A DNA stretch of 64,000 nucleotides from Paenibacillus sp. cl123 (GCF_900101595.1 NZ_FMYY01000021.1:57439-121438); one strand, 5' to 3'; positions 33,473 to 42,926 are shown, numbered from the stretch's first letter. The notes: generated by a model not told the origin, from the letters alone. Numbers and translations are program-made.

Positions 33473-36400
33473 TTATTTACCTGACCATATCCCGTGCAAT
33501 GCCGTTACTTTCTGTTCGAGTACTTGCCGGGCTTCAGCTGTAATCCGGTCCTGCATAGGCGGATTCGCCAGATGCTTCAAGAAATCCTGCAGATGTTTTG
33601 CCGCCTGTTGACTCGCCCCCCTCTCGTAATGGTGCGCGGCCTGCCGCAGCCTTTGGCTCAGCTGTGACGCAAGCGGACCTGTTACCTCACCCGAAGTGAT
33701 GTAGCGGTCGAGATGTCCTTGAACAACCGATAAATTCACCTGCGTCTTCACGATAAGCGGCAGACTCGGCTCTGAAGTCGCACCTCGCTCATCCTTGGCA
33801 ACCACATAAAACTCATACTGCGTATCCGGGGTTAATCCGTCTACTTGATACGTGACCTCGGTTACGACCCGGTACGCCGAATCGGTCACCGTTGTAAGCA
33901 GTGCGCCATTCCTATAAAGATCATAAGCCAGTGCTTGTACATCGTTACTGCGATTCCAGGCCAGCCGGGCCGATGTATCCGTCACTTGATCAGCCCGAAG
34001 CTGTGACGGACGATCGATGACATTGCGAGTCGTGAAGCTCCAGACGTCCGATATCGCTCTTCCCCCATAAGCATCCTCTACCAGAGCATACCAGGAGTAG
34101 CGTTTTTCCTCATCCAGTCCCTGCCATACGACTTGCGCTGTCTGACCGCTCGGAACCTGCGACACTTTGCCGATTTCCTTGCCCGTATACACCTGCATCC
34201 TCACATAATCCGTCGATACCCGCTTTTGACGAGGAGTCAGTTCCAGGGCTAATGTCGTCTCATCTTTTCCCGGAAACTCGGTTGGGTCATAGTAGTTATA
34301 ATCGTTTTTGTATGGAGAGTAGGTATTGACGAAAATCGTGTTGCTCTCCGTGTCAAAATGCAGCAGCTTCATATACCCCATGCCGCCTTCTTCGTGGCCC
34401 TGGTAGTCATTAAGCATCTGATACACCCGGCGGTCCGGTTCGCTGTCGCCATCGTCATCGATCTCATCTGTCCGTAGTGCACTGCCGGTATAGTGACCGC
34501 TAAACACCGCCACGACATTTTTATTTTTCACGATCACTTCCTCAAACACTTTGTTCCCTGTGGCCGATCTATTGCCATTCGGCTGCAAATAATCATGCAG
34601 GTTGACAATAGCCATCCGGTCCGGGTGCTCGGATAGCACCTGATTCATCCAGGCCATATCCTCCTCGTTCACGCCCCAGCCCATGTAGAGGAAAATAAAA
34701 TCGTTGCCATTGGACGAAATCAGATCGTAATGGCCCCGGTTGTTCTTGTAGCTTTCCCCATAATAAGGCTTGTCCTCGAAACGTTCCGCTCCGAAGTATT
34801 GCTCATACGTGGTGTAATCGATCTCCACAGTGCCCACATCATGATTGCCTGCAAGCACGCCGTATGGAATATCGGCATCCTCCAGCAGCTGCATGTAATC
34901 ATCCGCCACATTCCATTGATAGGCGGCCTTCGGCTCGTTAACCAGATCACCCGTATGAATGACATACTTAACGTTCATCGCACCCGCTTGATCGCGAATC
35001 CATTTCACCATCGATTCGTAGATATGCGGGTGCAGCTCGGAATAAAATTGAGTGTCCGACATCCAGACGACTGTATAATCATAGTCTCCGCGAGAAGGAA
35101 TCTGGTCTTGAATCATCATATGGATGACCTGATCCCGAACGTAGTCTCCGGCGCGGACGGTACCCTTCAACTCGAAATCCTGCTCGGAGCTCGGGACGAA
35201 GGAGTCCACCGGGTTCCATTTGCCTTGGCCATGATTCCAGGCGTACATCGTAACCTTCCTGCCCGGGAGCGAGTTCCCCTCCCATAACACCTCGACCAGA
35301 TCTCCCTCTGCGACCGCCTCGTCGAGCTTCAGCTCCATCCGGATATACGGGAACTTCTCTGTCGAATCTACCGTGACATAGAGGTCATCGGAAGCCTTCA
35401 CAGCCGTTCGCTCCTCTTCCGTTAAGGACGTTTCCCCCGAAGGCCTGGCTGTACTTGGCGGCTCCCACGCCGTGGCATGCTTGAACAGCTGCAGCTGCTG
35501 TGCTGCGGCATCATACTCGTACCCTTGGCGGAACGTGACGTTCAGCGTATCGTGTGTCGGATCACTAACGGAAACCTTCAAGGTCGGATTCGTATCCACC
35601 TCTCGCTGACCATGTTCCGGTGCAATGAGCACGGGCTGATTCGGGTTTTCCTCCGGCGTCAGGAAGGTTATCGTTTCTTCACTCCGGTTGCCTGCATGGT
35701 CCTCAGTATTAATCTGCAAGGTATGAGCTCCTGGCGCCAGTGCCGCAGAAGACGTGGAATAAGGAGTCGTGACGTTCTGTCCATCCAGCTGGACATCCAT
35801 CCTCTTAACCCCGGAAACGGCGTCGTCGGCAGCGGCCTCGATGGTGAAGCTGCCCTTGTATAGCTTCCCTTGCTCCAGATTTGTCGAGATGGCCGGCCCG
35901 GTATTGTCTACGTTCACCCCAACAAGGACATCATCCTGGGACGGAGCCGTCACCTTGAGCGTATGCGGCCCATCCGGCAGCGTATTCGTCTGCCAGCGAT
36001 AGCTAAGCGCATTCAGCTTATCGGGGGCTATCTCAAAGGTGAAGTAGACGACCGGAAGAAAGCGGCCATTGTCTCCTACATCGATTAATAAGGCAGGGTC
36101 CGTATACTCCTTGGATCGGAGCACCGTGCCGTCAGCCAGCACCAACCGAACATTTCTGACATCATAGTCATCCAGATCCTTCTCGGGGGCATCTTCAAAG
36201 TAAGGCCTTACCGAAGAGCCGGCCCGCAGTGCAATGACGTTCTCCCCTTGCTCCAGTCTCTCCGGGTCGATAGGCGCGATAACGGTATCAAAATTATTCA
36301 CGGCCTTGTCAGCCATAAACAAAATGTCCTTGCCCATTGTAATAGCGTTTTTGCCGTTCATGCCCTGCGCTTCGAATACAAAAAACGCTTGCTGCTCCAT

Positions 36401-37525
36401 CGCGCGTTCGGTGCCGCTCACCGCGTTTCCGTCAATCGAAAGCGTAAGCTGGGAAGGGTCCGTTTGATTCGCCGCAGCTTTTACCAGCACGTCCCCTTTA
36501 ACCATACTGCCCTCGGTCAGATTCACTCTCGGGCTCACAGGATTAACCAAATTGATGCGGCTAATCGGGGTCTGAGCTTCATTATATCCATCGGTAGCGG
36601 TGAAGTAATACTCGACGCCCGAGTTCCCCAGAAGCTCCAGCAGACCGAGCTTATACTGATAAATGTCTGCAACCTGTCCTTTTTTCAACGAAGCTGTCTT
36701 GAACTCGGCTTGCCCTTCCATACGGTAATGAAGCGTCAGGCTTTTGACCAGGCTTGCATCTGTCGCTTCGGCCGTTATCACCAAATCCTCCGTCGGATCA
36801 GCTGCGGCAAGTCCCGTCTTATCCCTCAGAACGGGCGGCTCTGTATCCTGGATGGCAATCGGCACGGCAGGAACCTGATCGGGCTCTATTTTCCCCGGTG
36901 TGCCGGGGAGCAGGCCCCCGCTTATCAGGTCCATTTTCTTCGATCCGTCTTGCGGGTACTTATAGAAGATTCCTTTGTCCGGTTTTGTGATTTGTTCGCC
37001 TTCATTGTAGAAAGCCGAAACCAGCTCATGACCCGTGTTCGTCATGACGACAACCTCACGCATCCGGGTGTTCGCCATACCGCCTGAATAAATTCTCACA
37101 ATCTCTTTGTTTTCGATAAGATTGACGTTAAAGTTGGCGTTGAAATCGGCAACGGTCGCTTCCCCGTTATACGTGTTAATAATCCAGAGGACGAGCGTTT
37201 TACCGGGTTCAATCACCACATCGTCAGGTACATGCGCCCATACGGTTTCACTTTCCAAGTAACGGTACAGAATTCGGTAATCCTTAAAGTTCATCGGCCG
37301 ATCCGTGTTATTGTATACCTCGATAAATTCATAGCCATCTGCGTTGTTCACGTTAGTTGTATCAGGTACAAGCTCTGTAATCAGGACGGGCGGTACCGCG
37401 TGGGCATTTTCTTGAGCCCGAGCCTCTGTGCCAAATGGCAGGGTGATACCGCTTACAGTTACCGTTAAGGAGAGCAAAAGAGGCCAAATCGGTAACCGGT
37501 GCTTACCTTTTCTTTGCGCTTTCAT
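33473..37525 (-). CDS. Secreted metallophosphoesterase with LTD, Fn3 and FIMAH
   Basis: A 1350-aa secreted protein behind AAGGAGGATGTT. The signal peptide ('LPIWPLLLSLTVTVSGITLP') is followed by a lamin-tail (LTD) domain (about 45-170, 'PPVLITELVPDTTNVNNADG'), Ig-like modules, and a calcineurin-like phosphoesterase (about 850-1110). The latter has the metal-site blocks 'WMSDTQFY', 'HTGDLVNE', 'AGNHDVG', 'VNLHDYL' and 'FSGHYTG'; the last block reads GHYT rather than the usual GHxH. Two Fn3-like domains follow, and the last ~80 residues ('GHLDRYITSGEVTGPLASQL') match the FIMAH module common in large secreted proteins of Paenibacillus. It likely hydrolyses phosphoesters or nucleotides at the cell surface. 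It is a single-gene unit. Confidence 0.88.
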   Translation of the reverse strand: MKAQRKGKHRLPIWPLLLSLTVTVSGITLPFGTEARAQENAHAVPPVLITELVPDTTNVNNADGYEFIEVYNNTDRPMNFKDYRILYRYLESETVWAHVPDDVVIEPGKTLVLWIINTYNGEATVADFNANFNVNLIENKEIVRIYSGGMANTRMREVVVMTNTGHELVSAFYNEGEQITKPDKGIFYKYPQDGSKKMDLISGGLLPGTPGKIEPDQVPAVPIAIQDTEPPVLRDKTGLAAADPTEDLVITAEATDASLVKSLTLHYRMEGQAEFKTASLKKGQVADIYQYKLGLLELLGNSGVEYYFTATDGYNEAQTPISRINLVNPVSPRVNLTEGSMVKGDVLVKAAANQTDPSQLTLSIDGNAVSGTERAMEQQAFFVFEAQGMNGKNAITMGKDILFMADKAVNNFDTVIAPIDPERLEQGENVIALRAGSSVRPYFEDAPEKDLDDYDVRNVRLVLADGTVLRSKEYTDPALLIDVGDNGRFLPVVYFTFEIAPDKLNALSYRWQTNTLPDGPHTLKVTAPSQDDVLVGVNVDNTGPAISTNLEQGKLYKGSFTIEAAADDAVSGVKRMDVQLDGQNVTTPYSTSSAALAPGAHTLQINTEDHAGNRSEETITFLTPEENPNQPVLIAPEHGQREVDTNPTLKVSVSDPTHDTLNVTFRQGYEYDAAAQQLQLFKHATAWEPPSTARPSGETSLTEEERTAVKASDDLYVTVDSTEKFPYIRMELKLDEAVAEGDLVEVLWEGNSLPGRKVTMYAWNHGQGKWNPVDSFVPSSEQDFELKGTVRAGDYVRDQVIHMMIQDQIPSRGDYDYTVVWMSDTQFYSELHPHIYESMVKWIRDQAGAMNVKYVIHTGDLVNEPKAAYQWNVADDYMQLLEDADIPYGVLAGNHDVGTVEIDYTTYEQYFGAERFEDKPYYGESYKNNRGHYDLISSNGNDFIFLYMGWGVNEEDMAWMNQVLSEHPDRMAIVNLHDYLQPNGNRSATGNKVFEEVIVKNKNVVAVFSGHYTGSALRTDEIDDDGDSEPDRRVYQMLNDYQGHEEGGMGYMKLLHFDTESNTIFVNTYSPYKNDYNYYDPTEFPGKDETTLALELTPRQKRVSTDYVRMQVYTGKEIGKVSQVPSGQTAQVVWQGLDEEKRYSWYALVEDAYGGRAISDVWSFTTRNVIDRPSQLRADQVTDTSARLAWNRSNDVQALAYDLYRNGALLTTVTDSAYRVVTEVTYQVDGLTPDTQYEFYVVAKDERGATSEPSLPLIVKTQVNLSVVQGHLDRYITSGEVTGPLASQLSQRLRQAAHHYERGASQQAAKHLQDFLKHLANPPMQDRITAEARQVLEQKVTALHGIWSGK

Positions 37526-37797
37526 AACATCCTCCTTGGGAAGGGATAGAATGAATGTCCTTTTGCATGGAATGGACTGTTCTTTACTGCTGCGTTATCC
37601 TCGGTACCTCCTTCGGCCTAATCCTTGCGTCCGACTCGTTCACCTCCTCTAGCTTGTTCCTCGATCTTATTCCATGACGCGTTATTGCGGCAATTGACCG
37701 ATTTTTAGTTCGCCTGGCGGGGAAGGTTTATATGAAATACGGATAAGCATATAAGAAAGTGTATATTTCCTTGCGGGGAGTGATGATGTACTATTAA

Positions 37798-38529
37798 ATG
37801 CTTGCTTACCGGTCGCCCCGAGTCCATAGGAATGTGAGATGGGATGAAACTCCTGAGATAGTGCGAGAGTCGGTTCAAGATTATCTCCACAGCGAATTGG
37901 AATGCAAAGTAAGAGATAAGGATAGCTATCGGTTGGTGAGCTTAACAAAAAAAAGCCCTAATACGGTGGCACGCACACTTTCTGCACTAAAAGCTTTCTA
38001 CAAGTCGATGATTCGCCTAAAGTGCTATCCCTACACGAACCCCCTAATAGTGCGTGAATGGTTTTTCGAAAGGACAAGCCTCGTTTACCAGTCGTAGCGG
38101 GTACAGAAGAGCCAATTCATCTTCACAGAAGGCTAACGGATTCGTATTTTAAAGTGGTCAACGAAGAATGGATACCTATCATAATTGAAGATTGGGACCT
38201 ACCTTATAAAGTCTATAACGCAGGAAAACGTGTCAACTGGCACTTACGAGATGAGGTGATTACCCGTTTGCTCTTCGAAACAGGCGCCAGGGCATCAGAG
38301 GTAATCGAATTGACGTTTGGACGACTATTGAATGCGAACAAATCAAACGGAAGCTAGTGCAACCAATAAAGGTAGCCATAAGAGAAGGACTAAGTACATT
38401 CGCTTCAGCCAAGATACTCTGAAGTTGCTTATTCGGTACGTCAATTCCGATCATATGAAAGTTAAATCGTTCTTTCTGGTAGTTCAACGGGCAAATCATA
38501 TATGGATTTTTGGGGTCGCTAGTGATTGA
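37798..38529 (+). pseudogene. Broken tyrosine recombinase (Tn554 TnpA/B type)
   Basis: Three overlapping frames together spell an integrase: 'NTVARTLSALKAFYKSMIRL' in the first, 'WHLRDEVITRLLFETGARAS' and 'EVIELTFGRLL' in the second, and 'RRTKYIRFSQDTLKLLIRYV' in the third. The second block holds the expected catalytic-Arg helix (R of 'TGARASEV'). The last third, with the His-x-x-Arg and Tyr motifs, is missing. Frame changes fall near 38060-38090 and near 38330-38350. The arrangement with a small coiled-coil gene behind it resembles the transposase genes of Tn554. It is a dead mobile-element remnant. Confidence 0.75.
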
Positions 38530-38581
38530 GTTCTTCCTGTCAAGGACCGGCGATCATAGGGCGAGGAAAGGAGTATGTTGG

Positions 38582-38746
38582 ATGGGGACTAGATATGATG
38601 CTGGGCAATTACGAGACGGTATCGATGAAATGGAAGCAACCATTGAGCGTCTTTGGGCAGAGATACAGAGACTTAAAGAGCAAAGGAACGCACTCGTGCA
38701 GGGAAATCTGGTACTTTACCAAAAACTCACTCAGACTGATTTTTGA
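38582..38746 (+). CDS. Small coiled-coil protein, TnpC-like remnant
   Basis: A 54-aa product from the ATG at 38582 behind AAAGGAG. The sequence is mostly one helix: 'EMEATIERLWAEIQRLKEQR' followed by 'NALVQGNLVLYQKLTQTDF', a coiled-coil pattern. It lies directly after the broken recombinase, where Tn554-type elements carry the accessory transposase gene tnpC, and it is shorter than such proteins usually are. A larger upstream frame (from 38510) has no ribosome site. Function on its own is doubtful. Confidence 0.45.
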   Translation: MGTRYDAGQLRDGIDEMEATIERLWAEIQRLKEQRNALVQGNLVLYQKLTQTDF

Positions 38747-38789
38747 CGTGTTCCCACGCGGAATAATGAGACAGAATCACACAAAGATG

Positions 38790-38833
38790 CAGCGGCACAC
38801 TTAGACTAGAAATATAGTCTTAAGTTGCCGCTG
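38790..38833. terminator. Hairpin at the end of the Tn554-like remnant
   Basis: cagcggca (38790-38797) pairs with tgccgctg (38826-38833), and the inner acttagacta/tagtcttaagt extends the stem. It separates the remnant from the convergent NIPSNAP-like gene, whose 3' end is 47 bases away. Confidence 0.6.
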
Positions 38834-38879
38834 TAATATTATCTTTTGTATCCGTTACGGGGTCGAAAGAAAATAATTT

Positions 38880-39263
38880 TTAGTTCTTAAGCCAAAATTG
38901 CACTTCATGATTAGTGAATTCATTCTTTATTAGAGTAGAAAAAATCTGCTCGTTTTTAACTTCTAAAATACACTGCTTATAAACATATTCTCTGCCACCA
39001 TTTTCTTCATACCACTTATTTATTCGACTCCTGTGTTCACTGTCCCCTCTAACAATTGTTTCTATTTCCTTGTACTTTTCATAACTGTCGTACTCCCAAA
39101 TAGCGAATATTTCAGTGGTCGATTCATTACTGGGTATCATCCATCTTCCAACTAATCGAGTCCCATGTTTGATTTGATTAGGCAAATTAGTTTCATTAAA
39201 ATGTGCATTAAAAATATCAACAAACTCATTTTTTACAATGTAAAACTTCCTTCTATAAAACAA
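38880..39263 (-). CDS. NIPSNAP-like family protein
   Basis: A 127-aa soluble protein, mostly one NIPSNAP/dimeric alpha-beta-barrel unit: 'FYRRKFYIVKNEFVDIFNAH', 'GTRLVGRWMIPSNESTTEIF', 'AIWEYDSYEKYKEIE'. The best start is a TTG at 39261-39263 behind AAAGGGTG. Such proteins form small dimeric barrels; their biochemical role is mostly unknown. The gene is AT-rich, like the mobile remnant next to it, and may have come with it. It lies 51 bases after the DeoR gene on the same strand. Confidence 0.75.
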   Translation of the reverse strand: MFYRRKFYIVKNEFVDIFNAHFNETNLPNQIKHGTRLVGRWMIPSNESTTEIFAIWEYDSYEKYKEIETIVRGDSEHRSRINKWYEENGGREYVYKQCILEVKNEQIFSTLIKNEFTNHEVQFWLKN

Positions 39264-39314
39264 ATCGTCACACCCTTTCTAAAGTTTTAAAAATAACCAC
39301 TATGTGTTTTTCAG

Positions 39315-40109
39315 TCATTTTTCCTCTAGCTGGGCCACGATCACCTTAACGCCAAGTGCTTGAATTCGTTCGATTGCCTCTGGATCTGCATCCTCATCTG
39401 TAATTAACAGATCTAAATCTTCAATCCGGCCAGCTTTCGCAAACCCTTCGTTGCCAAGGGAATGATGCGTGGCAATTCCGATGCGGCGGCGGGATGCAGC
39501 AGATACGGCACGACCGAATACCCCTACTTCAGGAGAAGCCACAAAAATCCCTTCCTCCGAGATGCCGCCCCCAGTGACGAAACTGACATCAAACTTAAAC
39601 AGGCGGATAAATTCTGTCGCTAGTACGTCGGTAATATTTCCTGACGGCTTTACCCGACCACCAATTAGGTAGGTTTCAATCCACTGTCGTTCCCTTAAAG
39701 CATCGGCTACCCGCATGCTGTTTGTAACGATTGTAAGCGGCATTTGTTCAGGCAGATGCTTCAATAGCACATAAGATAAAGATCCGCTCCCAATAAATAC
39801 AGTATCGCTTTCCCGAATATACGAAACAGCTATTTTAGCAATCGCATTTCCTTGCGGAGTTCCTTCACTGTACCGTATTTCTGCTGGAGGTGGGGCTTGT
39901 CGAACCTTCGTGGATAGAATCGCACCACCGTGGGTTTTCTTGAGCAATCCCTGATCCTCCATAATGGAGAGGTCACGCCTTATTGAATCGATGGAAACCT
40001 GGAATTTTTCCGCTAAGTCTTTGACCATTACGCGTTTTTCTTCATTCAATAAACCTAGAATTTTTTCCCGACGCTCTTCAGCAAACATCCCCGCGTCTTC
40101 TTTTTTCAT
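39315..40109 (-). CDS. DeoR-family transcriptional regulator
   Basis: A 264-aa repressor behind CAGGAGGAATAATGC. The N-terminal DeoR winged helix is complete: 'FAEERREKILGLLNEEKRVM', 'VKDLAEKFQVSIDSIRRDLS', 'LLKKTHGGAI'. The C-terminal sugar-phosphate-sensor domain (isomerase-like) has 'DTVFIGSGSLSYVLLKHLP', 'LTIVTNSMRVADAL' and 'ITDVLATEFIRLFKFDVSF'. Members usually bind a phosphorylated sugar and repress a sugar operon. No obvious target lies next to it: downstream is the NIPSNAP-like gene, and upstream is a 600-base gap and then dgoD. It has its own good promoter. Confidence 0.92.
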   Translation of the reverse strand: MKKEDAGMFAEERREKILGLLNEEKRVMVKDLAEKFQVSIDSIRRDLSIMEDQGLLKKTHGGAILSTKVRQAPPPAEIRYSEGTPQGNAIAKIAVSYIRESDTVFIGSGSLSYVLLKHLPEQMPLTIVTNSMRVADALRERQWIETYLIGGRVKPSGNITDVLATEFIRLFKFDVSFVTGGGISEEGIFVASPEVGVFGRAVSAASRRRIGIATHHSLGNEGFAKAGRIEDLDLLITDEDADPEAIERIQALGVKVIVAQLEEK

Positions 40110-40155
40110 GCATTATTCCTCCTGAATATTCACACTTACTCCTATAATAACTCAA

Positions 40156-40185
40156 TTATATTCAATAATTTGCTGTTTTGTAAAG
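40156..40185 (-). promoter_or_regulatory. sigma-A promoter of the DeoR gene
   Basis: On the minus strand TTTACA (40180-40185) and TATAAT (40156-40161) are 18 bases apart, about 45 bases ahead of the start codon. Confidence 0.7.
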
Positions 40186-40507
40186 TTTTTTTCGAATTAC
40201 TTGTCATTTTTACGCTGTTTTATGCACCTTTGTTTCGAGTTGCAGTTTTGCTACGCTATAATCATGTTAAATAAAAAAGACCGTCTATGCGGTCCTTGGC
40301 ATTTTGGAACTATTGATTGCTGCTGGAAGTTTATTTAACTATCCTGCTTGTAACGATCAATCCTCGATTAATGCTTTTTTCTCAGTCCGAAAAATAAGGA
40401 TCTACATATTAGTTATGCATAATATGTAAATCCCTCTATTTTAATAATATTTTTCAATCAAGGTCTTGATAATTTTCAGTCTACTGGTTTATTTTCTTTT
40501 AAAAACA
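40186..40507. other. AT-rich intergenic region
   Basis: No gene is seen. A short gaccg/cggtc hairpin at 40278-40297 is followed on the minus strand by TTTTTTTATTT, a plausible terminator. A perfect 8-bp inverted repeat acatatta/taatatgt lies at 40404-40427. The rest is low-complexity AT-rich sequence. Confidence 0.5.
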
Positions 40508-40538
40508 AATCCCCCCAAACGGCTGTGTTCGGGGGATT
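40508..40538 (-). terminator. Terminator after dgoD
   Basis: On the minus strand aatccccc pairs with gggggatt around a 14-base loop, and TTGTTTTT follows. It lies about 175 bases beyond the dgoD stop. Confidence 0.65.
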
Positions 40539-40713
40539 AATTATTTATTGGAGATGGGCTTAAAAATTGTGACACATCTAATAATATAGCCAGGGGTTAT
40601 TCCAGTAGTACTGTCATTTAATAAAACTAACCGGAGTGACGGCTTTTGGGGTTCCTATTGAATTCCACCACGAATTGCTTGTCTCTCCAAATCTTCCTTA
40701 TCCGCAAAACGGC

Positions 40714-41862
40714 TTACCACTCTGCAACCGTGCCGTCGCGATGTCTCCAGACCGGATTTCTCCAGCGGTGTCCGGTTTCTGCCATCTTTCGGACCACCTC
40801 TTCATTGATGGAAATGCCGAGGCCCGGACCTTGCGGAATCCGCACATGACCGTCCTCGTAGCCGAATACGGAAGGATCGTCCAGATAGTCGAGCAGATCA
40901 TTGCCCTGGTTGTAATGAATCCCCAGGCTTTGCTCCTGAATAACCGCGTTGTAGGCGGTCGCATCCACCTGCAGGCAGGCGGCGAGGGCGATCGGTCCGA
41001 GCGGGCAATGCGGCGCTACGGCTACATCGTAAGCTTCGGCCATGGCAAATATTTTCTTGCACTCCGTAATCCCTCCGGCATGGGACAAGTCCGGCTGGAT
41101 AATATCCACATAGCCGCTTTCCAGAAGCTTCTTGAAATCCCATCTGGAAAACATCCGCTCTCCGGTAGCGATCGGCGTGCTGGTGTGGTTTGCAATCTCG
41201 CGCAACGCTTCATTGTTTTCAGGGAGAACCGGCTCCTCGATAAACATCAGACGATAAGGCTCCAGCGCTTTGGCGAGCGCCTTGGCCATCGGTTTATGGA
41301 CACGTCCGTGGAAGTCCACTCCGATGCCAAAGTAAGGCCCTGCTGCCTCCCGGATGGCGGCGATTCTTTCCGTCACCTGATCGATCTTCTCATAGGAATC
41401 AATAAACTGCAGCTCTTCGGTAGCATTCATCTTCACCGCCTCGAAGCCGGCATTCTTCTTCTCCAGAGCGGCCCGTCCTACGTCATCAGGCCGATCCCCA
41501 CCGACCCAGGAATAGACGCGGATGGAATCCCGGCAAGCCCCGCCGAGCAGCTGATAGATGGGGGCGTTGTAGTATTTGCCCTTGATATCCCACAGCGCTT
41601 GGTCGATCCCCGAGATGGCGCTCATCAGAATCGGCCCGCCCCGGTAGAAGCCGCCGCGATACATGACCTGCCAGTGATCCTCGATGCGAAGCGGGTCCTT
41701 GCCCACCAGGGCGTCCATCATCTCGTGAACCGCGGTCTGGACGGTCAGCGCTTTCCCTTCTACAATCGGCTCTCCCCAGCCGACAATCCCTTCGTCCGTT
41801 TCAATCTTGAGAAATAACCAGCGGGGAGGCACGATAAAGGTTTCGAATCCTGTAATTTTCAT
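40714..41862 (-). CDS. dgoD: D-galactonate dehydratase
   Basis: A 382-aa enolase-superfamily enzyme that dehydrates D-galactonate to 2-keto-3-deoxygalactonate. Similarity to E. coli DgoD runs end to end: 'MKITGFETFIVPPRWLFLKI', 'GWGEPIVEGKALTV', 'FYRGGPILMSAISGIDQALW', 'FGIGVDFHGRVHKPMAKALA', 'EEPVLPENNEAL', 'APHCPLGPIALAACLQVDAT' and the closing 'WRNPVWRHRDGTVAEW'. The metal-binding Asp of 'GVDFHGR' and the Glu of 'FIEEP' and 'TGERMFS' are present, as is the catalytic His of 'APHCPLGP'. The kinase and aldolase genes that normally complete the DeLey-Doudoroff branch are not in the window. A divergent GntR regulator 170 bases away probably controls it. Confidence 0.95.
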   Translation of the reverse strand: MKITGFETFIVPPRWLFLKIETDEGIVGWGEPIVEGKALTVQTAVHEMMDALVGKDPLRIEDHWQVMYRGGFYRGGPILMSAISGIDQALWDIKGKYYNAPIYQLLGGACRDSIRVYSWVGGDRPDDVGRAALEKKNAGFEAVKMNATEELQFIDSYEKIDQVTERIAAIREAAGPYFGIGVDFHGRVHKPMAKALAKALEPYRLMFIEEPVLPENNEALREIANHTSTPIATGERMFSRWDFKKLLESGYVDIIQPDLSHAGGITECKKIFAMAEAYDVAVAPHCPLGPIALAACLQVDATAYNAVIQEQSLGIHYNQGNDLLDYLDDPSVFGYEDGHVRIPQGPGLGISINEEVVRKMAETGHRWRNPVWRHRDGTVAEW

Positions 41863-41898
41863 CCGGTAAGCTCCTCTCGTTCATACGACAAAAAATAG

Positions 41899-41923
41899 AT
41901 ATGATCTTTTAAATAAATCATAT
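41899..41923. promoter_or_regulatory. Inverted repeat between dgoD and GntR genes
   Basis: atatgat (41899-41905) and atcatat (41917-41923) are perfect 7-bp arms with an 11-base AT-rich centre, 36 bases from the dgoD start and in the gap shared with the divergent regulator. This is a sensible operator for the GntR protein. Confidence 0.5.
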
Positions 41924-42033
41924 TATCTTTCACTCCGTTCGTCAACAGCTTCCCATCCGTTTATTTTTATCCCCGGCGTATGGTAGAATGGGCTGTATCT
42001 GAATGGCTGACCGGAAAGGAACGGAACCGCGAC

Positions 42034-42711
42034 ATGATGAAAAAAACCGCCTTCCAGCTGACTGTCGATACGATTAAAAGCAAAATAAGCGAAGGACATT
42101 GGGCTCCCGGCGAACGCCTGCCTACGCTGCAGCAACTAACTAAGGAGCTGAGCGTCAGCATAACAACGGTCAGGGAAGCGCTGCGCAGTCTGGAGAACGA
42201 AGGAATCGTGAGCATCGAACACGGAAGAGGCATGTACGTGCGCAACGATCCGCTGCTGCTGGAAGATCCTACGGCTGCCCTGAAGGAGCTCGATGACGTT
42301 TCGCTGCTCTCCCTGCTGGAAGCCCGCCTGCTGATCGAGCCGGAGCTGGCGGCGCTTTGCGCAAGGAAAGCGACCGAATCTCAGGTCAAGCGGCTCCGCC
42401 AGCTGGCCGACCGGATGATCCGACAGATGGGCGAGGGAGGGCCGTTTCTGCAGACGGATCTGGAATTTCATCAGCTGATCGCTGAAGGAGCCCGCCACCC
42501 CGTCCTGGAGCGGATGCTGGACAGCATTACTCCGCTGCTGGCCGGAGGCCGCAAGCAAACGAACACGCTGCCGCATATGCGAACCAAAGCCTCAAACTAC
42601 CACAGCCTGATCGCCATCGCCATCGAGGAGCGCCAGGAGGAACGGGCGCGCCGGCTCATGTTCGATCATATCTCGGATATGATTGTGCCACTGCAAAGCC
42701 CCAGGGTCTAA
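42034..42711 (+). CDS. GntR-family (FadR group) regulator
   Basis: A 225-aa regulator. The winged helix-turn-helix is typical: 'ISEGHWAPGERLPTLQQLTK', 'ELSVSITTVREALRSLENEG', 'IVSIEHGRGMYV'. The C-terminal all-helical FCD domain ('LLEARLLIEPELAALCARKA', 'DLEFHQLIAEGARHPVLERM') carries the Asp and His residues that bind metal in this group. Of the possible starts I prefer the ATG at 42034 with GGAACGG nine bases upstream; the earlier one at 41980 lacks a site. It is divergent from dgoD, so it most likely senses galactonate or a related acid and represses dgoD. Confidence 0.9.
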   Translation: MMKKTAFQLTVDTIKSKISEGHWAPGERLPTLQQLTKELSVSITTVREALRSLENEGIVSIEHGRGMYVRNDPLLLEDPTAALKELDDVSLLSLLEARLLIEPELAALCARKATESQVKRLRQLADRMIRQMGEGGPFLQTDLEFHQLIAEGARHPVLERMLDSITPLLAGGRKQTNTLPHMRTKASNYHSLIAIAIEERQEERARRLMFDHISDMIVPLQSPRV

Positions 42712-42800
42712 GCAACCGTACGCCATCCGGGGTAGAGAGGACGCGGATACGCTTCCCCGGCTTGACACAGCAAGCCGCCCCGAAGTTTCCCTGTACAAGA

Positions 42801-42829
42801 AAAAATCGTGCGGCCGGCGCACGATTTTT
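42801..42829. terminator. Bidirectional terminator between GntR and FGE genes
   Basis: aaaaatcgtgc (42801-42811) and gcacgattttt (42819-42829) form an 11-bp stem with A and T runs at the base on both strands. It ends both the GntR unit and the long sulfatase/FGE operon arriving from the other side. Confidence 0.85.
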
Positions 42830-42926
42830 CCCCTAACCTCTTATTTGTTGTAGATCCGGTACAGCAGCACAGCCGCTTAGGCTCTCATTGTTTGCTCCAG
42901 CGGATTCAGCTTGCCAGCCAAGCGGT

